From Paenibacillus pedocola (GTDB lineage: Bacteria > Bacillota > Bacilli > Paenibacillales > Paenibacillaceae): DNA of 64,000 nucleotides. Positions 53,207 through 62,233 of this stretch are shown here, in pieces. The stretch is taken from positions 4,154,001 to 4,218,000 of the forward strand of contig NZ_CP134223.1 in the NCBI RefSeq assembly GCF_031599675.1, given 5' to 3'. The position numbers were made by a program, and so were the translations under genes. Positions within the stretch are counted from its first letter, which is position 1. Each line of letters begins with the position of its first letter. A model generated the notes under the pieces. That model ran no database searches. It was not told the origin of the DNA and saw nothing but the letters and a program-made list of their open reading frames with translations.

Positions 53207-53341
53207 CCGCAGCTGAGCAATTTATACACGAATTTCACAAAAGCCAGCTGCTGCCCGGAAACCTTCTCATCAAGCATATGAAAAACGGGCGGCGTATAGA
53301 ACTGATTCACTCTTTTCAAAGCACAGGCAAACACAAATAAG

Positions 53342-53359
53342 CCCCCTGAGTTAGGGGGA
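53342..53359 (-). terminator. hairpin after the yphF-like gene
   Basis: CCCCCT / AGGGGG, 5-nt loop; the tail on the minus strand is only weakly U-rich. Confidence 0.4.
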
Positions 53360-53384
53360 TGGTTATACACTGCTGATTATTTAC

Positions 53385-54125
53385 TTATGGCTGGGGAACA
53401 GGCTTGCCGCTGACCCACAGATAGGGTAAGGACTTCACCGGCACATAAAAAGAAGCCGTCTCCAGTTCGGTTCTCAAGTCCTTATCGGGCCCCGGGGTAC
53501 TCCCATTTTTGTCTATTGCAGACATAATATCAAGGACATAATCAACATACACCCTGCCGTTCTTATCCATCATAAACTCCAGCGGCTCTCCGGAATAAAC
53601 ACTCTTCAGTGTAATCCCAGACGTCCCCGCCTGCTTGGAATCGATGGAAAAAAGCCCCGGATAACGTTCCTCCCCTGCCGGAAGCTTGCCCCCGTGATCG
53701 GCCTTGTAGCGGTTCACCTGACGCTGGACATCATTAACCTTCTGTACAGTGACGAGATCCATCAGCTTCACAACAGGAGCAGTTTCCTCATCGAGAATCA
53801 GAAAATAGGAATTTCCGCCCTTTTCAAAGGCAGCTGACGGAATTTCCTCTAAATACCCCTGCTGGCGCAGTTTTTCAAGGTCAACCACGAACTTCTCATA
53901 ACGCGGTGTGGCCTCATCGCTATTAAGAATAGGCAGCAGCCCTTCCACCTGCTGATAATCATCAACAGCCGCCTGAACGCGCCTGACGCTCTCCCTGCTG
54001 CTGCTTCCCGGCTGCATCTGCTCTTCGGGATACATGCAGCCTGCCAGTACAGAAAGCAGCAGGATGATTCCTGCAAGCAGCCCTAGTCTTGCTCCTTGCC
54101 TATTCACTCTCCTGGCGAGTTTCAC
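53385..54125 (-). CDS. YphF-like lipoprotein
   Basis: A 246-residue predicted lipoprotein. I choose GTG 54125: GGGGG lies 8 bases upstream, and it gives a normal 29-residue signal (KLARRVNRQGARLGLLAGII) with lipobox LAGC. A longer form from TTG 54164 has no ribosome site. The mature part is helical with two similar halves (VRRVQAAVDDYQQVEGLLPI; DVQRQVNRYKADHGGKLPAG). In B. subtilis yphF lies next to spoIVA in the same place; its function is unknown. Confidence 0.75.
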   Translation of the reverse strand: MKLARRVNRQGARLGLLAGIILLLSVLAGCMYPEEQMQPGSSSRESVRRVQAAVDDYQQVEGLLPILNSDEATPRYEKFVVDLEKLRQQGYLEEIPSAAFEKGGNSYFLILDEETAPVVKLMDLVTVQKVNDVQRQVNRYKADHGGKLPAGEERYPGLFSIDSKQAGTSGITLKSVYSGEPLEFMMDKNGRVYVDYVLDIMSAIDKNGSTPGPDKDLRTELETASFYVPVKSLPYLWVSGKPVPQP

Positions 54126-54185
54126 AGCTTCCGCCCCCCGTCGTTCAATCGCTGAAGGCTCCAATCTTCAGCATCTTATCAGTTA

Positions 54186-54554
54186 CTACCATAGCTCGTC
54201 CCTTTCACCACGGCGTGCAGCTTCCAGCCTGCGGCGTACAGCCGCTTTGAGCGGGTCTTCGGGAACACTGACGCTCAAATCGCTGCAGACGGCAGCCTGG
54301 CAGGCCAGACGGACGCCTTGCTCCAGCAGGCTGCCCAGCTTGCGCCGTTCGGCCTCACCGGGTGGGCGCAGCGCTCCGGATTCCTGCTGTTCCACAGTCA
54401 CCTTGCACATCAGACAGGCGGCTTTACCTCCGCAGCGTGTAGGCAATACCACTCCGGCCTTGCGGGCAGCCTCCAGCAGCGATGTCCCATGCTTAACAAC
54501 CGCTATTCGTTCCTCGGGCAGAAAAGTAACCTTATATCCATTTTGCAGCTTCAT
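54186..54554 (-). CDS. 2Fe-2S ferredoxin-type protein
   Basis: A 122-residue plant-type [2Fe-2S] protein. Cysteines are arranged as RCGGKAACLMC (C-x5-C-x2-C) with the fourth in VRLACQ, after the HGTSLLEAARKAGVVLPTRC segment. It should carry electrons for an unidentified partner. It sits between the DUF2768 and yphF-like genes, a place where B. subtilis has none. Confidence 0.87.
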   Translation of the reverse strand: MKLQNGYKVTFLPEERIAVVKHGTSLLEAARKAGVVLPTRCGGKAACLMCKVTVEQQESGALRPPGEAERRKLGSLLEQGVRLACQAAVCSDLSVSVPEDPLKAAVRRRLEAARRGERDELW

Positions 54555-54606
54555 CCTACAGCTTCCTTCCCTAGCTATGTTTCAGGCATTGCATTTTTGT
54601 AAATGC

Positions 54607-54786
54607 TTACATAATTGAAGCCGCTCCGCTGAGCAGGCCGATTAACATGATAACAAAGGCAACTATGGACAAAATGGCTCTAAGCACGCCTTTCGTCTTG
54701 CTGCGGGCAAAGGTGATCAGAAACACAGATACTCCCATGATAAGTATCGCAATAAGAGATAACCACATCTTCGTCATCGGATCCAT
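54607..54786 (-). CDS. DUF2768 small membrane protein (YphE type)
   Basis: I found this 59-codon gene by reading the gap. MDPMTKMWLSLIAILIMGVS starts a peptide with two membrane helices separated by a basic loop (ARSKTKGVLR), ending GLLSGAASIM. AGGAGG lies 10 bases before ATG 54786. The size, two-helix layout and spoIVA/gpsA neighbourhood match B. subtilis yphE. Confidence 0.82.
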   Translation of the reverse strand: MDPMTKMWLSLIAILIMGVSVFLITFARSKTKGVLRAILSIVAFVIMLIGLLSGAASIM

Positions 54787-54874
54787 AGCTGAGCCGCCTC
54801 CTGCCGTTTATCTTTAATTGCGAATATTATAGCATGAACATTATATCAAGAAACCTATAAAGTCCATCCCACAG

Positions 54875-54926
54875 CAAAAAAAGAGCAAAGACCCTGGAAT
54901 CTGCTCGGACTCCAGGTCGTTTGCTC
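54875..54926 (-). terminator. intrinsic terminator of spoVIF
   Basis: Long stem GAGCAAACGACCTGGA / TCCAGGGTCTTTGCTC with small mismatches and a ~12-nt loop, followed by seven U on the minus strand. Confidence 0.85.
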
Positions 54927-54947
54927 TCCGCAATATGAAGAGAAATA

Positions 54948-55223
54948 CTATTTTTTCATTAACATTTTCATCAAAGACTCCATTGTGCCGGAGTTTGTGC
55001 CGCCTTTTTTGACAGCACTAATAATCTCCTGCACAGTAGCCTCGCTGACCGGCACCTTCGCCATGGCTGATACCTGCTTGATTAACTGGCGGAGCTGGGC
55101 TTCATTCTGCATGGTTCCCGGCTTGACCGTACTGGCCAGCTTTTTAACCGCACCCGGCGTTATATTCTTGCCTGCCTTTTTGTTGATGGCATTTAATGCA
55201 TCTTTGGAAAAATCTCTGTCCAC
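54948..55223 (-). CDS. spoVIF: stage VI sporulation protein F
   Basis: A 91-residue helical protein (DFSKDALNAINKKAGKNITP, GAVKKLASTVKPGTMQNEAQ) of the SpoVIF/YjcC type, which B. subtilis needs for late coat assembly and GerE-dependent gene expression. The start is GTG 55223: GGAGG lies 8 bases upstream, whereas a longer frame would contain that site. It stands alone before a strong terminator. Confidence 0.8.
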   Translation of the reverse strand: MDRDFSKDALNAINKKAGKNITPGAVKKLASTVKPGTMQNEAQLRQLIKQVSAMAKVPVSEATVQEIISAVKKGGTNSGTMESLMKMLMKK

Positions 55224-55289
55224 TCTTCTTCCCTCCTCCGTCAATCCCCATTACAACATATGAGAATCGCCGGCAAAAGGTGAACAGGA

Positions 55290-56330
55290 TCAGGAATGCC
55301 ACTGCTCCCAGGTTTCTTGTGAGATGGCTTCCATCTCCGTCTTGCGGTCACGGCCCATCAAGGCTTCTACTGCGCTGCGGGGTGTTCTTCCCTTGAACAG
55401 CACGTGGTAGATCTGGTCGGTAATCGGCATCTGCACGCCCAAATTCAATGAAATCGCATAGGCCGCCTCCGTCGTACGGATTCCTTCTACAACCATGCCC
55501 ATGGAATCCAGTACTTCAGCAAGCGGTTTACCTTGTCCCAGCATCCAGCCTGCACGCCAATTACGGCTATGCTGGCTCGTTGCCGTCACGACCAGGTCAC
55601 CGAGTCCAGCCAGACCGGAGAAGGTCAACGGGTTCGCCCCCAGCTCGACACCGACGCGGGAAATTTCAGCGAGTCCGCGGGTCAGCAGCGCTGCTTTGGC
55701 ATTATCTCCGAAGCCCAGACCATCTGACAAACCGGCGCCAAGGGCGATAATATTTTTTAGAGCTCCTGCCAGCTCTACCCCCAGCTGATCGCGGTTGGTA
55801 TAGACACGGAAATCGTTGTTAATGAACAGTCCCTGCGCGATGGCAGCCCGTTCTTCATCAGCCGATGCGACAACAACCGTTGTCGGACAGAGACGGACCA
55901 CTTCCTCGGCATGACTGGGTCCGGAGAGGACCACAATCTGCCCTTCACTGCACCCCAGCTCTTCGGAAATTACTGTCGACATCCGCTTCTTTGTTTCTGT
56001 CTCAAAACCCTTCGTGGCATGAATACAGAGCATATCTTCCTTCCAAAAGCTCTTTAAGCTGCGCGCTACTTGACGCATACCGGATGACGGTGCAACAATT
56101 ACTACCGCTTTGGAACCGTCCACTGCTTTTTCCATGTCTGTAGTGGCAATGATGTTCTTTGGTAAAGACACTCCCGGTAAAAAGTGTTCGTTCGTATGCG
56201 CCTCATTAATCTCGGCAGCTTGCTCAGGCCTACGTGTCCATAGATAAACTTCCGAGTGGTTAGCCGCCAGCACAGATGCCAGCGCAGTTCCCCAACTGCC
56301 CGCGACCAGCACGGTTACTTTATCAGACAA
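55290..56330 (-). CDS. gpsA: glycerol-3-phosphate dehydrogenase [NAD(P)+]
   Basis: Makes sn-glycerol 3-phosphate for phospholipids. The 346-residue enzyme has the N-terminal NAD site VLVAGSWGTALA, SGPSHAEEV, GVELAGALKNIIALGAGLSD (catalytic Lys) and GLGDLVVTATSQHSRN. The first glycine of the usual GAGSWG is Val. It overlaps plsY by 8 bp; the two supply and use glycerol 3-phosphate. Confidence 0.96.
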   Translation of the reverse strand: MSDKVTVLVAGSWGTALASVLAANHSEVYLWTRRPEQAAEINEAHTNEHFLPGVSLPKNIIATTDMEKAVDGSKAVVIVAPSSGMRQVARSLKSFWKEDMLCIHATKGFETETKKRMSTVISEELGCSEGQIVVLSGPSHAEEVVRLCPTTVVVASADEERAAIAQGLFINNDFRVYTNRDQLGVELAGALKNIIALGAGLSDGLGFGDNAKAALLTRGLAEISRVGVELGANPLTFSGLAGLGDLVVTATSQHSRNWRAGWMLGQGKPLAEVLDSMGMVVEGIRTTEAAYAISLNLGVQMPITDQIYHVLFKGRTPRSAVEALMGRDRKTEMEAISQETWEQWHS

Positions 56331-56940
56331 CGCGATTCCCCTCCTTGACTTTGGAGCCGATTTTATTCTCTCTTCCCTGAGAGATCTTTACAATATTGCT
56401 GCGGTGCCGCCAGAAGGCAAACACAGCGATAATCAGGCTGCCCCAAAGCTCAGGAGCTGTAAATCCGGTAAACAGCAGAAAGACCGGAGTAAGCGCCACA
56501 AAAATAAGTGAGCCGAGAGACACATAACGGGTGAACACAATAGCCAGGATTGCAATAATGCCGGCAGTCAGCGCAGGCCAAAAGCAAAGTGTGGCCATCA
56601 CGCCGATGGTCGTTGCAATCCCCTTTCCTCCGCGGAAGTGAAAATAAAGCGGCCAATTGTGCCCGATAATGGCAGCAATACCGCAGGCGACGGCCACCCA
56701 GCCTCCCCAGCCGCCAGCCCAGGTTCCGAGCCAGACCGCAGCAATTCCCTTCAGTACGTCCAGAACCAGCACCAGTATGGCCGGTCCTTTCCCCATCACT
56801 CTAAGTGTATTAGTAGCTCCGGCATTCCCGCTTCCATATTGGCGGATGTCAATCCCCTTGAGCAGCCGGGCAAGCAATACACTGAAGCTGACAGAGCCAA
56901 GCAAATAGCTTACAACGATAACCAGAAGTTCAAACGCCAC
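56323..56940 (-). CDS. plsY: glycerol-3-phosphate acyltransferase PlsY
   Basis: Membrane enzyme moving acyl groups from acyl-phosphate to glycerol 3-phosphate. The 205-residue protein has five or more helices and the three family motifs: SYLLGSVSFSVLLARL, GSGNAGATNTLR, and GHNWPLYFHFRGGKGIATT. Paired with gpsA and followed upstream by der, as in Bacillus. Confidence 0.96.
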   Translation of the reverse strand: MAFELLVIVVSYLLGSVSFSVLLARLLKGIDIRQYGSGNAGATNTLRVMGKGPAILVLVLDVLKGIAAVWLGTWAGGWGGWVAVACGIAAIIGHNWPLYFHFRGGKGIATTIGVMATLCFWPALTAGIIAILAIVFTRYVSLGSLIFVALTPVFLLFTGFTAPELWGSLIIAVFAFWRHRSNIVKISQGRENKIGSKVKEGNRVV

Positions 56941-56952
56941 TACTCTTCTCCC

Positions 56953-58278
56953 CTAACCTTCGTTTTCGGATTTGCGCCGCGTAAAGAGACGGATCGGTGT
57001 ACCTTCGAAATTGAACGCTGCACGGATTTTGTTCTCCAAATAACGTTCGTAGGAGAAATGCATCAGTGACGGATCATTTACGAACACAACAATCGTCGGC
57101 GGCTTCACCGCAACTTGGGTTACGTAGTTGATGCGCAAACGGCGTCCTTTGTCCGTAGGCGGAGGGTTAATCGCTACAGCATCAGATACTACATCATTAA
57201 CCAGATGCGTCGTAATCCGCAGGGCATGCTGCTGGGCAACATGCTGTACAACCGGAAGCAGCTTCTGAAGACGTTGTTTCGTAAGTGCTGACAAGAAAAC
57301 AACCGGAGCATAGGTCATAAACAGGAAATGGTCGCGGATCGTGTTCTCAAAGTTCTGCATCGTCTTATCGTCCTTCTCGACGGCATCCCATTTATTCACT
57401 ACGAAGATCGAAGCTTTCCCTGCATCATGGGCATAACCGGCAATATGCTTGTCCTGGTCGATAATGCCTTCCTGGCCGTTGATGACAACAAGTACTACAT
57501 CAGCCCGCTCAATCGCACGCATGGCACGCATGACACTGTATTTCTCTGTAGTTTCATATACTTTGCCGCGTTTACGCATACCCGCTGTATCAATCAGGAC
57601 ATACCGCTGTCCATCCCGTTCAAAAGGAGTATCGATCGCATCGCGTGTAGTTCCGGCAACATCACTGACTATAACGCGTTCTTCACCGAGAATAGCGTTC
57701 ACGAGCGAGGATTTCCCTACGTTCGGGCGTCCAATTAAAGCAACACGAATCACATCTTCATCGTATTCTTCATCTTCCTTTTCCGGAAGCTTTTCAGTAA
57801 CCGCATCCAGCAGATCGCCGATTCCGGTACCATGGCTGCCGGAAATACCGATCGGATCGCCAATTCCGAGGCTGTAGAATTCATAGATGTCTTCCGTACG
57901 CTTCATATTATCCACTTTGTTGATCGCCAGTACGATCGGCTTGCCGGACCGGAACAGAATCTGCGCTACCTCTTCATCTGCATTCGTAAGACCGCTTTTC
58001 GCCTCACACATAAAGACGATGACATCCGCTTCCTCGATCGCCAGCTCCGCCTGAACGCGGATCGATTTCAGAATCGCATCTTCACCGTCAATCTCAATTC
58101 CTCCGGTATCAATTACACTGAAGGATTTACCGTTCCAATCGGAAACGCCATAAATCCGGTCACGGGTAATCCCCGGTTTATCTTCTACAATGGCCAGTCT
58201 ATCACCAATCAGCCTGTTAAATATCGTCGATTTCCCGACGTTAGGCCTGCCGACAATGGCCACAACGGGTCTTGCCAT
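56953..58278 (-). CDS. der: ribosome-biogenesis GTPase Der (EngA)
   Basis: Essential double GTPase for 50S assembly. The 441-residue protein has two G domains: [17 protein letters not shown] and NKVD; then [20 protein letters not shown] and NKWD; and a KH-like C-terminal domain. I start at ATG 58278 ([10 protein letters not shown]), 7 bases after GGAGG. Confidence 0.98.
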   Translation of the reverse strand: MARPVVAIVGRPNVGKSTIFNRLIGDRLAIVEDKPGITRDRIYGVSDWNGKSFSVIDTGGIEIDGEDAILKSIRVQAELAIEEADVIVFMCEAKSGLTNADEEVAQILFRSGKPIVLAINKVDNMKRTEDIYEFYSLGIGDPIGISGSHGTGIGDLLDAVTEKLPEKEDEEYDEDVIRVALIGRPNVGKSSLVNAILGEERVIVSDVAGTTRDAIDTPFERDGQRYVLIDTAGMRKRGKVYETTEKYSVMRAMRAIERADVVLVVINGQEGIIDQDKHIAGYAHDAGKASIFVVNKWDAVEKDDKTMQNFENTIRDHFLFMTYAPVVFLSALTKQRLQKLLPVVQHVAQQHALRITTHLVNDVVSDAVAINPPPTDKGRRLRINYVTQVAVKPPTIVVFVNDPSLMHFSYERYLENKIRAAFNFEGTPIRLFTRRKSENEG

Positions 58279-58344
58279 ATTCATTCCTCCTGTCTTCCTT
58301 ACGTATTTCATCATAGCAAAAAACAATTCAATTGGAAAACACAA

Positions 58345-58376
58345 TCGGCGAACCCCCGAATGAGGGCCCGCCGATT
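58345..58376 (-). terminator. hairpin between the S1-domain gene and der
   Basis: AATCGGCG / CGCCGATT outer stem with a GC-rich inner stem; the tail on the minus strand is GUGUUUUCC. Probably a moderate terminator. Confidence 0.55.
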
Positions 58377-58463
58377 ACTTTACCCGGTATGACACCAAAT
58401 ATAAGACACATAAGTCACCCTATGCGGTATCCTTATATTTCTGTGTAAACATAAATTAAGGGA

Positions 58464-59777
58464 TTAGTTATTGCCCTTGAATTTGTCCAGCTTGTCGCCG
58501 AAACGTTCAGCCAGAGTGAAGCTGAGGCCTTCGTTGCTGAGCGAAACGTTAGGATTGTTCAGCACTTCTTTAGGCGCTCTGTCTCTGCTCTCTCTGCGTT
58601 CAGGTCTAGCCGTAGGAGCCGGAGCTTCTTCGGTTTCCTTGATGCTGAGGCTAACACGCTTCTCGGATGGATTGAAGTCCAGAACCTTCACTTGAACTTC
58701 TTGTCCTTCTTTGAGAACTTCATGCGGAGTGCCGATGTGCTTGTGGGAGATTTGCGAGATGTGCACAAGGCCTTCTACGCCTGGAAGCAGCTCAACAAAT
58801 GCGCCGAAGTTTACAAGGCGTTTAACTTCACCTGTTACTACATCGCCAATGTTGATTTTGCCGGCAGCGGAATCCCAAGGTCCTGGAGCAGCCGCTTTGA
58901 TGCTGAGGCTGATTTTGCCTTTTTCAGGGTCCACTTTAAGGACTTTAACGCGAACTTTGTCGCCTTCAGATACAACATCAGATGGTTTTTCCACGTGGTT
59001 CCAAGCGATTTCGGATACGTGAACCAGACCGTCAACGCCGCCTACATCAACAAATGCGCCGAATTGAGTCAGACGTTGTACTGTACCTTCGATGATTTGT
59101 CCTTCGGACAGCTCGGACATAATCTTTTGTTTGTTGGCTTCGAATTCTTCTTCCAGCACTTCTTTGGCAGACAGAATAACCTTGCTGTTCTCGCGGTCCA
59201 GTTCTTTCACTTTCACGCGCAAGGTGCGGCCTTTGTAGTCGCTGAAATCTTCTACGAAGTGACGTTCAACCATGGATGCAGGAATAAATCCGCGAGCGCC
59301 AACGTCAGCCACAAGGCCGCCTTTGACAACATCAGCCACAGTAACTTCGAATGCATCTTGGGAAGCAAAATACTTTTCAAGATCTTCCCATGATTTTTCG
59401 CTGTCAACCGCACGTTTGGAGAGCACAAGGCTTTCCTTGTTGTCGTTGATGCTGACTACTTTGCATTCCACTTCTTGTCCAACTTCAACCGCTGCAGCAG
59501 CGTTGTCCAGCTGTACGGAAGAAAGTTCGCGAATCGGAATCACACCGTCGTATTTATATCCAATGCTTACATAAGCTTGGTTATCTTCGATTTTGACGAT
59601 TGTTCCTTTCACGGTATCGCCTTTTTTCAGAGAAATGATTTCCAAACCTTCTTGGCTAGTCACTTCTTCTTCATTGCTGGCAACAGGCACAGTGGATTCC
59701 ACAGTTTCCGTTGCTTCTACGGTTTCGTTGTTCTCAACATTAGCCGCAGCTTCCTGATTTCTTGTTTCTTCAGACAT
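58464..59777 (-). CDS. S1-domain RNA-binding protein (ribosomal protein S1 homologue, YpfD type)
   Basis: A 437-residue protein with four S1 OB-folds (GDTVKGTIVKIEDNQAYVSI; then VTVADVVKGGLVADVGARGF; GQIIEGTVQRLTQFGAFVDV; GDVVTGEVKRLVNFGAFVEL), an acidic N-terminus of ~45 residues and an Arg/Ala-rich tail. It should bind mRNA. In Bacillales this homologue (YpfD) lies between cmk/plsC and der and is not an essential ribosomal subunit. Confidence 0.93.
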   Translation of the reverse strand: MSEETRNQEAAANVENNETVEATETVESTVPVASNEEEVTSQEGLEIISLKKGDTVKGTIVKIEDNQAYVSIGYKYDGVIPIRELSSVQLDNAAAAVEVGQEVECKVVSINDNKESLVLSKRAVDSEKSWEDLEKYFASQDAFEVTVADVVKGGLVADVGARGFIPASMVERHFVEDFSDYKGRTLRVKVKELDRENSKVILSAKEVLEEEFEANKQKIMSELSEGQIIEGTVQRLTQFGAFVDVGGVDGLVHVSEIAWNHVEKPSDVVSEGDKVRVKVLKVDPEKGKISLSIKAAAPGPWDSAAGKINIGDVVTGEVKRLVNFGAFVELLPGVEGLVHISQISHKHIGTPHEVLKEGQEVQVKVLDFNPSEKRVSLSIKETEEAPAPTARPERRESRDRAPKEVLNNPNVSLSNEGLSFTLAERFGDKLDKFKGNN

Positions 59778-59946
59778 GTGATTACCCTCCTCGATTCAAA
59801 ACCCCATTTATTTAAACCCGCGTAGCGCAGAGTTCAAAACAATCATTACATGTAATACCACTTGTATTTTTAAGTTAGTATGTTCCAAAAAATAGCGGTT
59901 ATGCCGTTATTCCTCAGCATTCGTAAAAAGCTCAAAGCTAACGGAT

Positions 59947-60534
59947 TTATTTCGTACTGGGCCTGCCGGTCTTACTCATCTCATGGATCCGTCCCATAAT
60001 TACGTCGGTAACTTCTTCAAGAGATTCGCTGCCTGCTCCGGCAAATGAGCTGAGATCAATGGGTTCCCCATAAATAACGGTCATTCGGCGGAATGGCTTA
60101 TAAGAACCGATAATAGCGGCCGGAACAACTGCTGCGCCGCTGCGAAGCGCAAAGCTTGCTGCGCCTTTCTTAGCAACGCCGGAATCAGAGTTACGCGTTC
60201 CTTCCGGAAAAATGCCCATAACATGTCCGCTGCGAAGCGTATTAAGGGCCGTTTTAATGGATTCTTTGCTTACGCCGCCACGTTTGACAGGAAAAGCGCC
60301 CAGTTTGTCTATGAGCCAGCCCAGCACCGGAACCTTGAATAGTTCGGCCTTGGCCATATACTTGACCTGACGTTTCAGCTTAATCCCAATCGTCATCGGA
60401 TCGAGCAGGCTGATATGGTTCGCGCAGAGCAGTACCCCGCCCTCCTTTGGCACATTTTCTTTCCCCACAATCTTGAGCGGGAACAGGATGGCATAAATCA
60501 AGCGAAGCAATCCACGGCAAATAACATAAATCAT
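59947..60534 (-). CDS. plsC: 1-acyl-sn-glycerol-3-phosphate acyltransferase
   Basis: Makes phosphatidic acid from lysophosphatidic acid. The 195-residue membrane-associated protein has CANHISLLDPMTI (HxxxxD), an FPVKRGG segment, and FPEGTRNSDSG. The ATG overlaps the cmk stop by 4 bp. Together with gpsA and plsY, it completes phosphatidic-acid synthesis in this region. Confidence 0.94.
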   Translation of the reverse strand: MIYVICRGLLRLIYAILFPLKIVGKENVPKEGGVLLCANHISLLDPMTIGIKLKRQVKYMAKAELFKVPVLGWLIDKLGAFPVKRGGVSKESIKTALNTLRSGHVMGIFPEGTRNSDSGVAKKGAASFALRSGAAVVPAAIIGSYKPFRRMTVIYGEPIDLSSFAGAGSESLEEVTDVIMGRIHEMSKTGRPSTK

Positions 60535-61241
60535 GAATGATTTCTCTCCCCGTTAACATGAGATCTGCAGTGGGAGACAATAGCTTCCACGGCTTGATGG
60601 ATATCCATATAGGTCGTGTCAAGAAGAATAGCATCCTCTGCACGGCGCAGCGGCGAAATCTCCCGTCCTTCATCAAGACGGTCACGGGCTGCAATATCGT
60701 GTTCAAGCTGCTGGAGAGTCACTGTTTCCGCATCTTTCAGCTCCTTGTAACGGCGGAGGGCACGTTCCTCCACACTTGCCGTCATGAAAATCTTCACTTC
60801 GGCATCCGGCAGTACGGTCGTACCGATATCGCGGCCGTCCATGACTACCCCTTTGCGGAGTGCCATCTGACGCTGCAGATGACTGAGTCTGGATCTTACG
60901 CCTTCGAGTTTCGAATACTGCGATACTTGACCGCTGACCTGAAGACTGCGGATATGTGGGGTTACGTCTTCCCCATTAATAAGCACCTTCTGTACATCTT
61001 CCTCCGGAATAAGCTCAATCACCATATCGCGGACGAGTTCATCCACCTTATCATGGGCTTCCGGCGGTATGCCTTCACGGAGCATATACCAGGTAATTGC
61101 GCGGTACATAGCACCCGTATCAACATAAATGTAAGACAGCTTGCGTGCTACCAATCGGGCTACAGTACTCTTGCCTGCCCCGGCAGGTCCGTCGATGGCG
61201 ACGTTAATTCTGTCGTTAGTATGTGTCCCCTGCCTATCCAA
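60531..61241 (-). CDS. cmk: cytidylate kinase
   Basis: Phosphorylates CMP and dCMP. The product is 236 residues from TTG 61241: GAGGAGG lies 9 bases upstream, and it places INVAIDGPAGAGKSTVARLV (P-loop) about 12 residues from the start, as in the family. VDTGAMYRAITW and DGRDIGTTVLPDA are also present. Coupled to plsC. Confidence 0.94.
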   Translation of the reverse strand: MDRQGTHTNDRINVAIDGPAGAGKSTVARLVARKLSYIYVDTGAMYRAITWYMLREGIPPEAHDKVDELVRDMVIELIPEEDVQKVLINGEDVTPHIRSLQVSGQVSQYSKLEGVRSRLSHLQRQMALRKGVVMDGRDIGTTVLPDAEVKIFMTASVEERALRRYKELKDAETVTLQQLEHDIAARDRLDEGREISPLRRAEDAILLDTTYMDIHQAVEAIVSHCRSHVNGERNHS

Positions 61242-61323
61242 CGGGGCATTCCTCCTCAAACACTCTTTCGTCCGGAAAAACGGCAAAGCCGCATATTTCC
61301 AGGGACTTACTGATATTATCAAG

Positions 61324-61344
61324 AAAAAAGCAGGCATTGCCTGC
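61324..61344 (-). terminator. intrinsic terminator of the PilZ-protein gene
   Basis: GCAGGCA / TGCCTGC stem followed by UUUUUUCUU on the minus strand, between the PilZ gene and cmk. The stem has almost no loop, so an inner pair must open. Confidence 0.65.
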
Positions 61345-61427
61345 GACTTATAAAATTATACCACAGTTTGGAACACAGTGCAAAACAGCATATGCCGCTA
61401 AACGCATACAAACATCCGGTAAAAGGG

Positions 61428-62096
61428 TCAGCGGTTGCGGAAATCAAACTGCCGTTCAAAGCAATAGCGGATAATTTTTTGCCGTTCAGCATCAGAAATG
61501 GACAGGAACTTCAGCATAACGAGACTGCGCCCGTTTTCCAGCGGCTTCATCCGCACAATTTCCCCTTCAAAATTCGCATGCTCCATGCTGCCGTTGCGGT
61601 AAGGAAGGAGCAGCCAGCAGCTGAGCTTGTCGGAAACCGCAAGCTTAACCTTGGCGTCGCTGAGAAATGAAGTTCCCCCGCCCCCGATATCATCGGTCCG
61701 GACGAGAAAACGGCTGCCTAGTGCATCTTTCACAGCGAGCTCAAGCTCAGCGTTAACGCGCAAAAAACTGCGGCGCTGAATTTTGAAGATGGATTCCGCT
61801 TCCGGCTTGCGAATCCGGACCATACGGATCACATCTTCTTTAAATCCGATAACATGAGTATTGAAATAATTCTTAATCCCGCCTTCAGTAATAAAGTATA
61901 CGGAGAGCTCGTCACCCATAAACAGCTTTTTAAGCCGTCCCTTATCCACCTGCATCGGAATTTCAATCAGAAAAGCATCATCTTCCATATCCGCGATTCT
62001 GGATCGGTATTCGATCTCCGTTTCCGCCGGGTCACTGGAAGCTACCTGTATGTATAGATGTTCATTAATTTTGGGATACAAACCTGTCACCGCCAC
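61428..62096 (-). CDS. PilZ-domain c-di-GMP receptor, YcgR/MotI type
   Basis: A 222-residue protein: an N-terminal YcgR-like domain (residues ~5-95) and a C-terminal PilZ domain with RRSFLRVNAELELA (the RxxxR motif region) and DDIGGGGTSFLSD (D/NxSxxG-like). Such proteins sense cyclic di-GMP and brake the flagellar motor. It lies between ypeB and cmk as ypfA/motI does in B. subtilis. Start at GTG 62096 is uncertain: no good ribosome site is visible. Confidence 0.87.
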   Translation of the reverse strand: MAVTGLYPKINEHLYIQVASSDPAETEIEYRSRIADMEDDAFLIEIPMQVDKGRLKKLFMGDELSVYFITEGGIKNYFNTHVIGFKEDVIRMVRIRKPEAESIFKIQRRSFLRVNAELELAVKDALGSRFLVRTDDIGGGGTSFLSDAKVKLAVSDKLSCWLLLPYRNGSMEHANFEGEIVRMKPLENGRSLVMLKFLSISDAERQKIIRYCFERQFDFRNR

Positions 62097-62182
62097 AAAG
62101 TTAGTAAGTTAATCTGTTTTTGATTATAGCATGGCCTTTTGACACCGGGTTAGTAAATATTATAAAATTTCAGAATTTAAAA

Positions 62183-62224
62183 CAAAAACAGGAGGGGCTC
62201 CTCTAGGGAACTGACCTCCTGTTT
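62183..62224 (-). terminator. intrinsic terminator of ypeB
   Basis: ACAGGAGG / CCTCCTGT stem with a partly paired loop, followed by UUUUUGUUUU on the minus strand. Confidence 0.8.
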
Positions 62225-62233
62225 AATTAGAAC

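Noticed and set aside
54186..54554. Ferredoxin gene as part of a xanthine-dehydrogenase-type complex
   Set aside because: Only one [2Fe-2S] domain is present and there are no molybdopterin or FAD subunit genes nearby.
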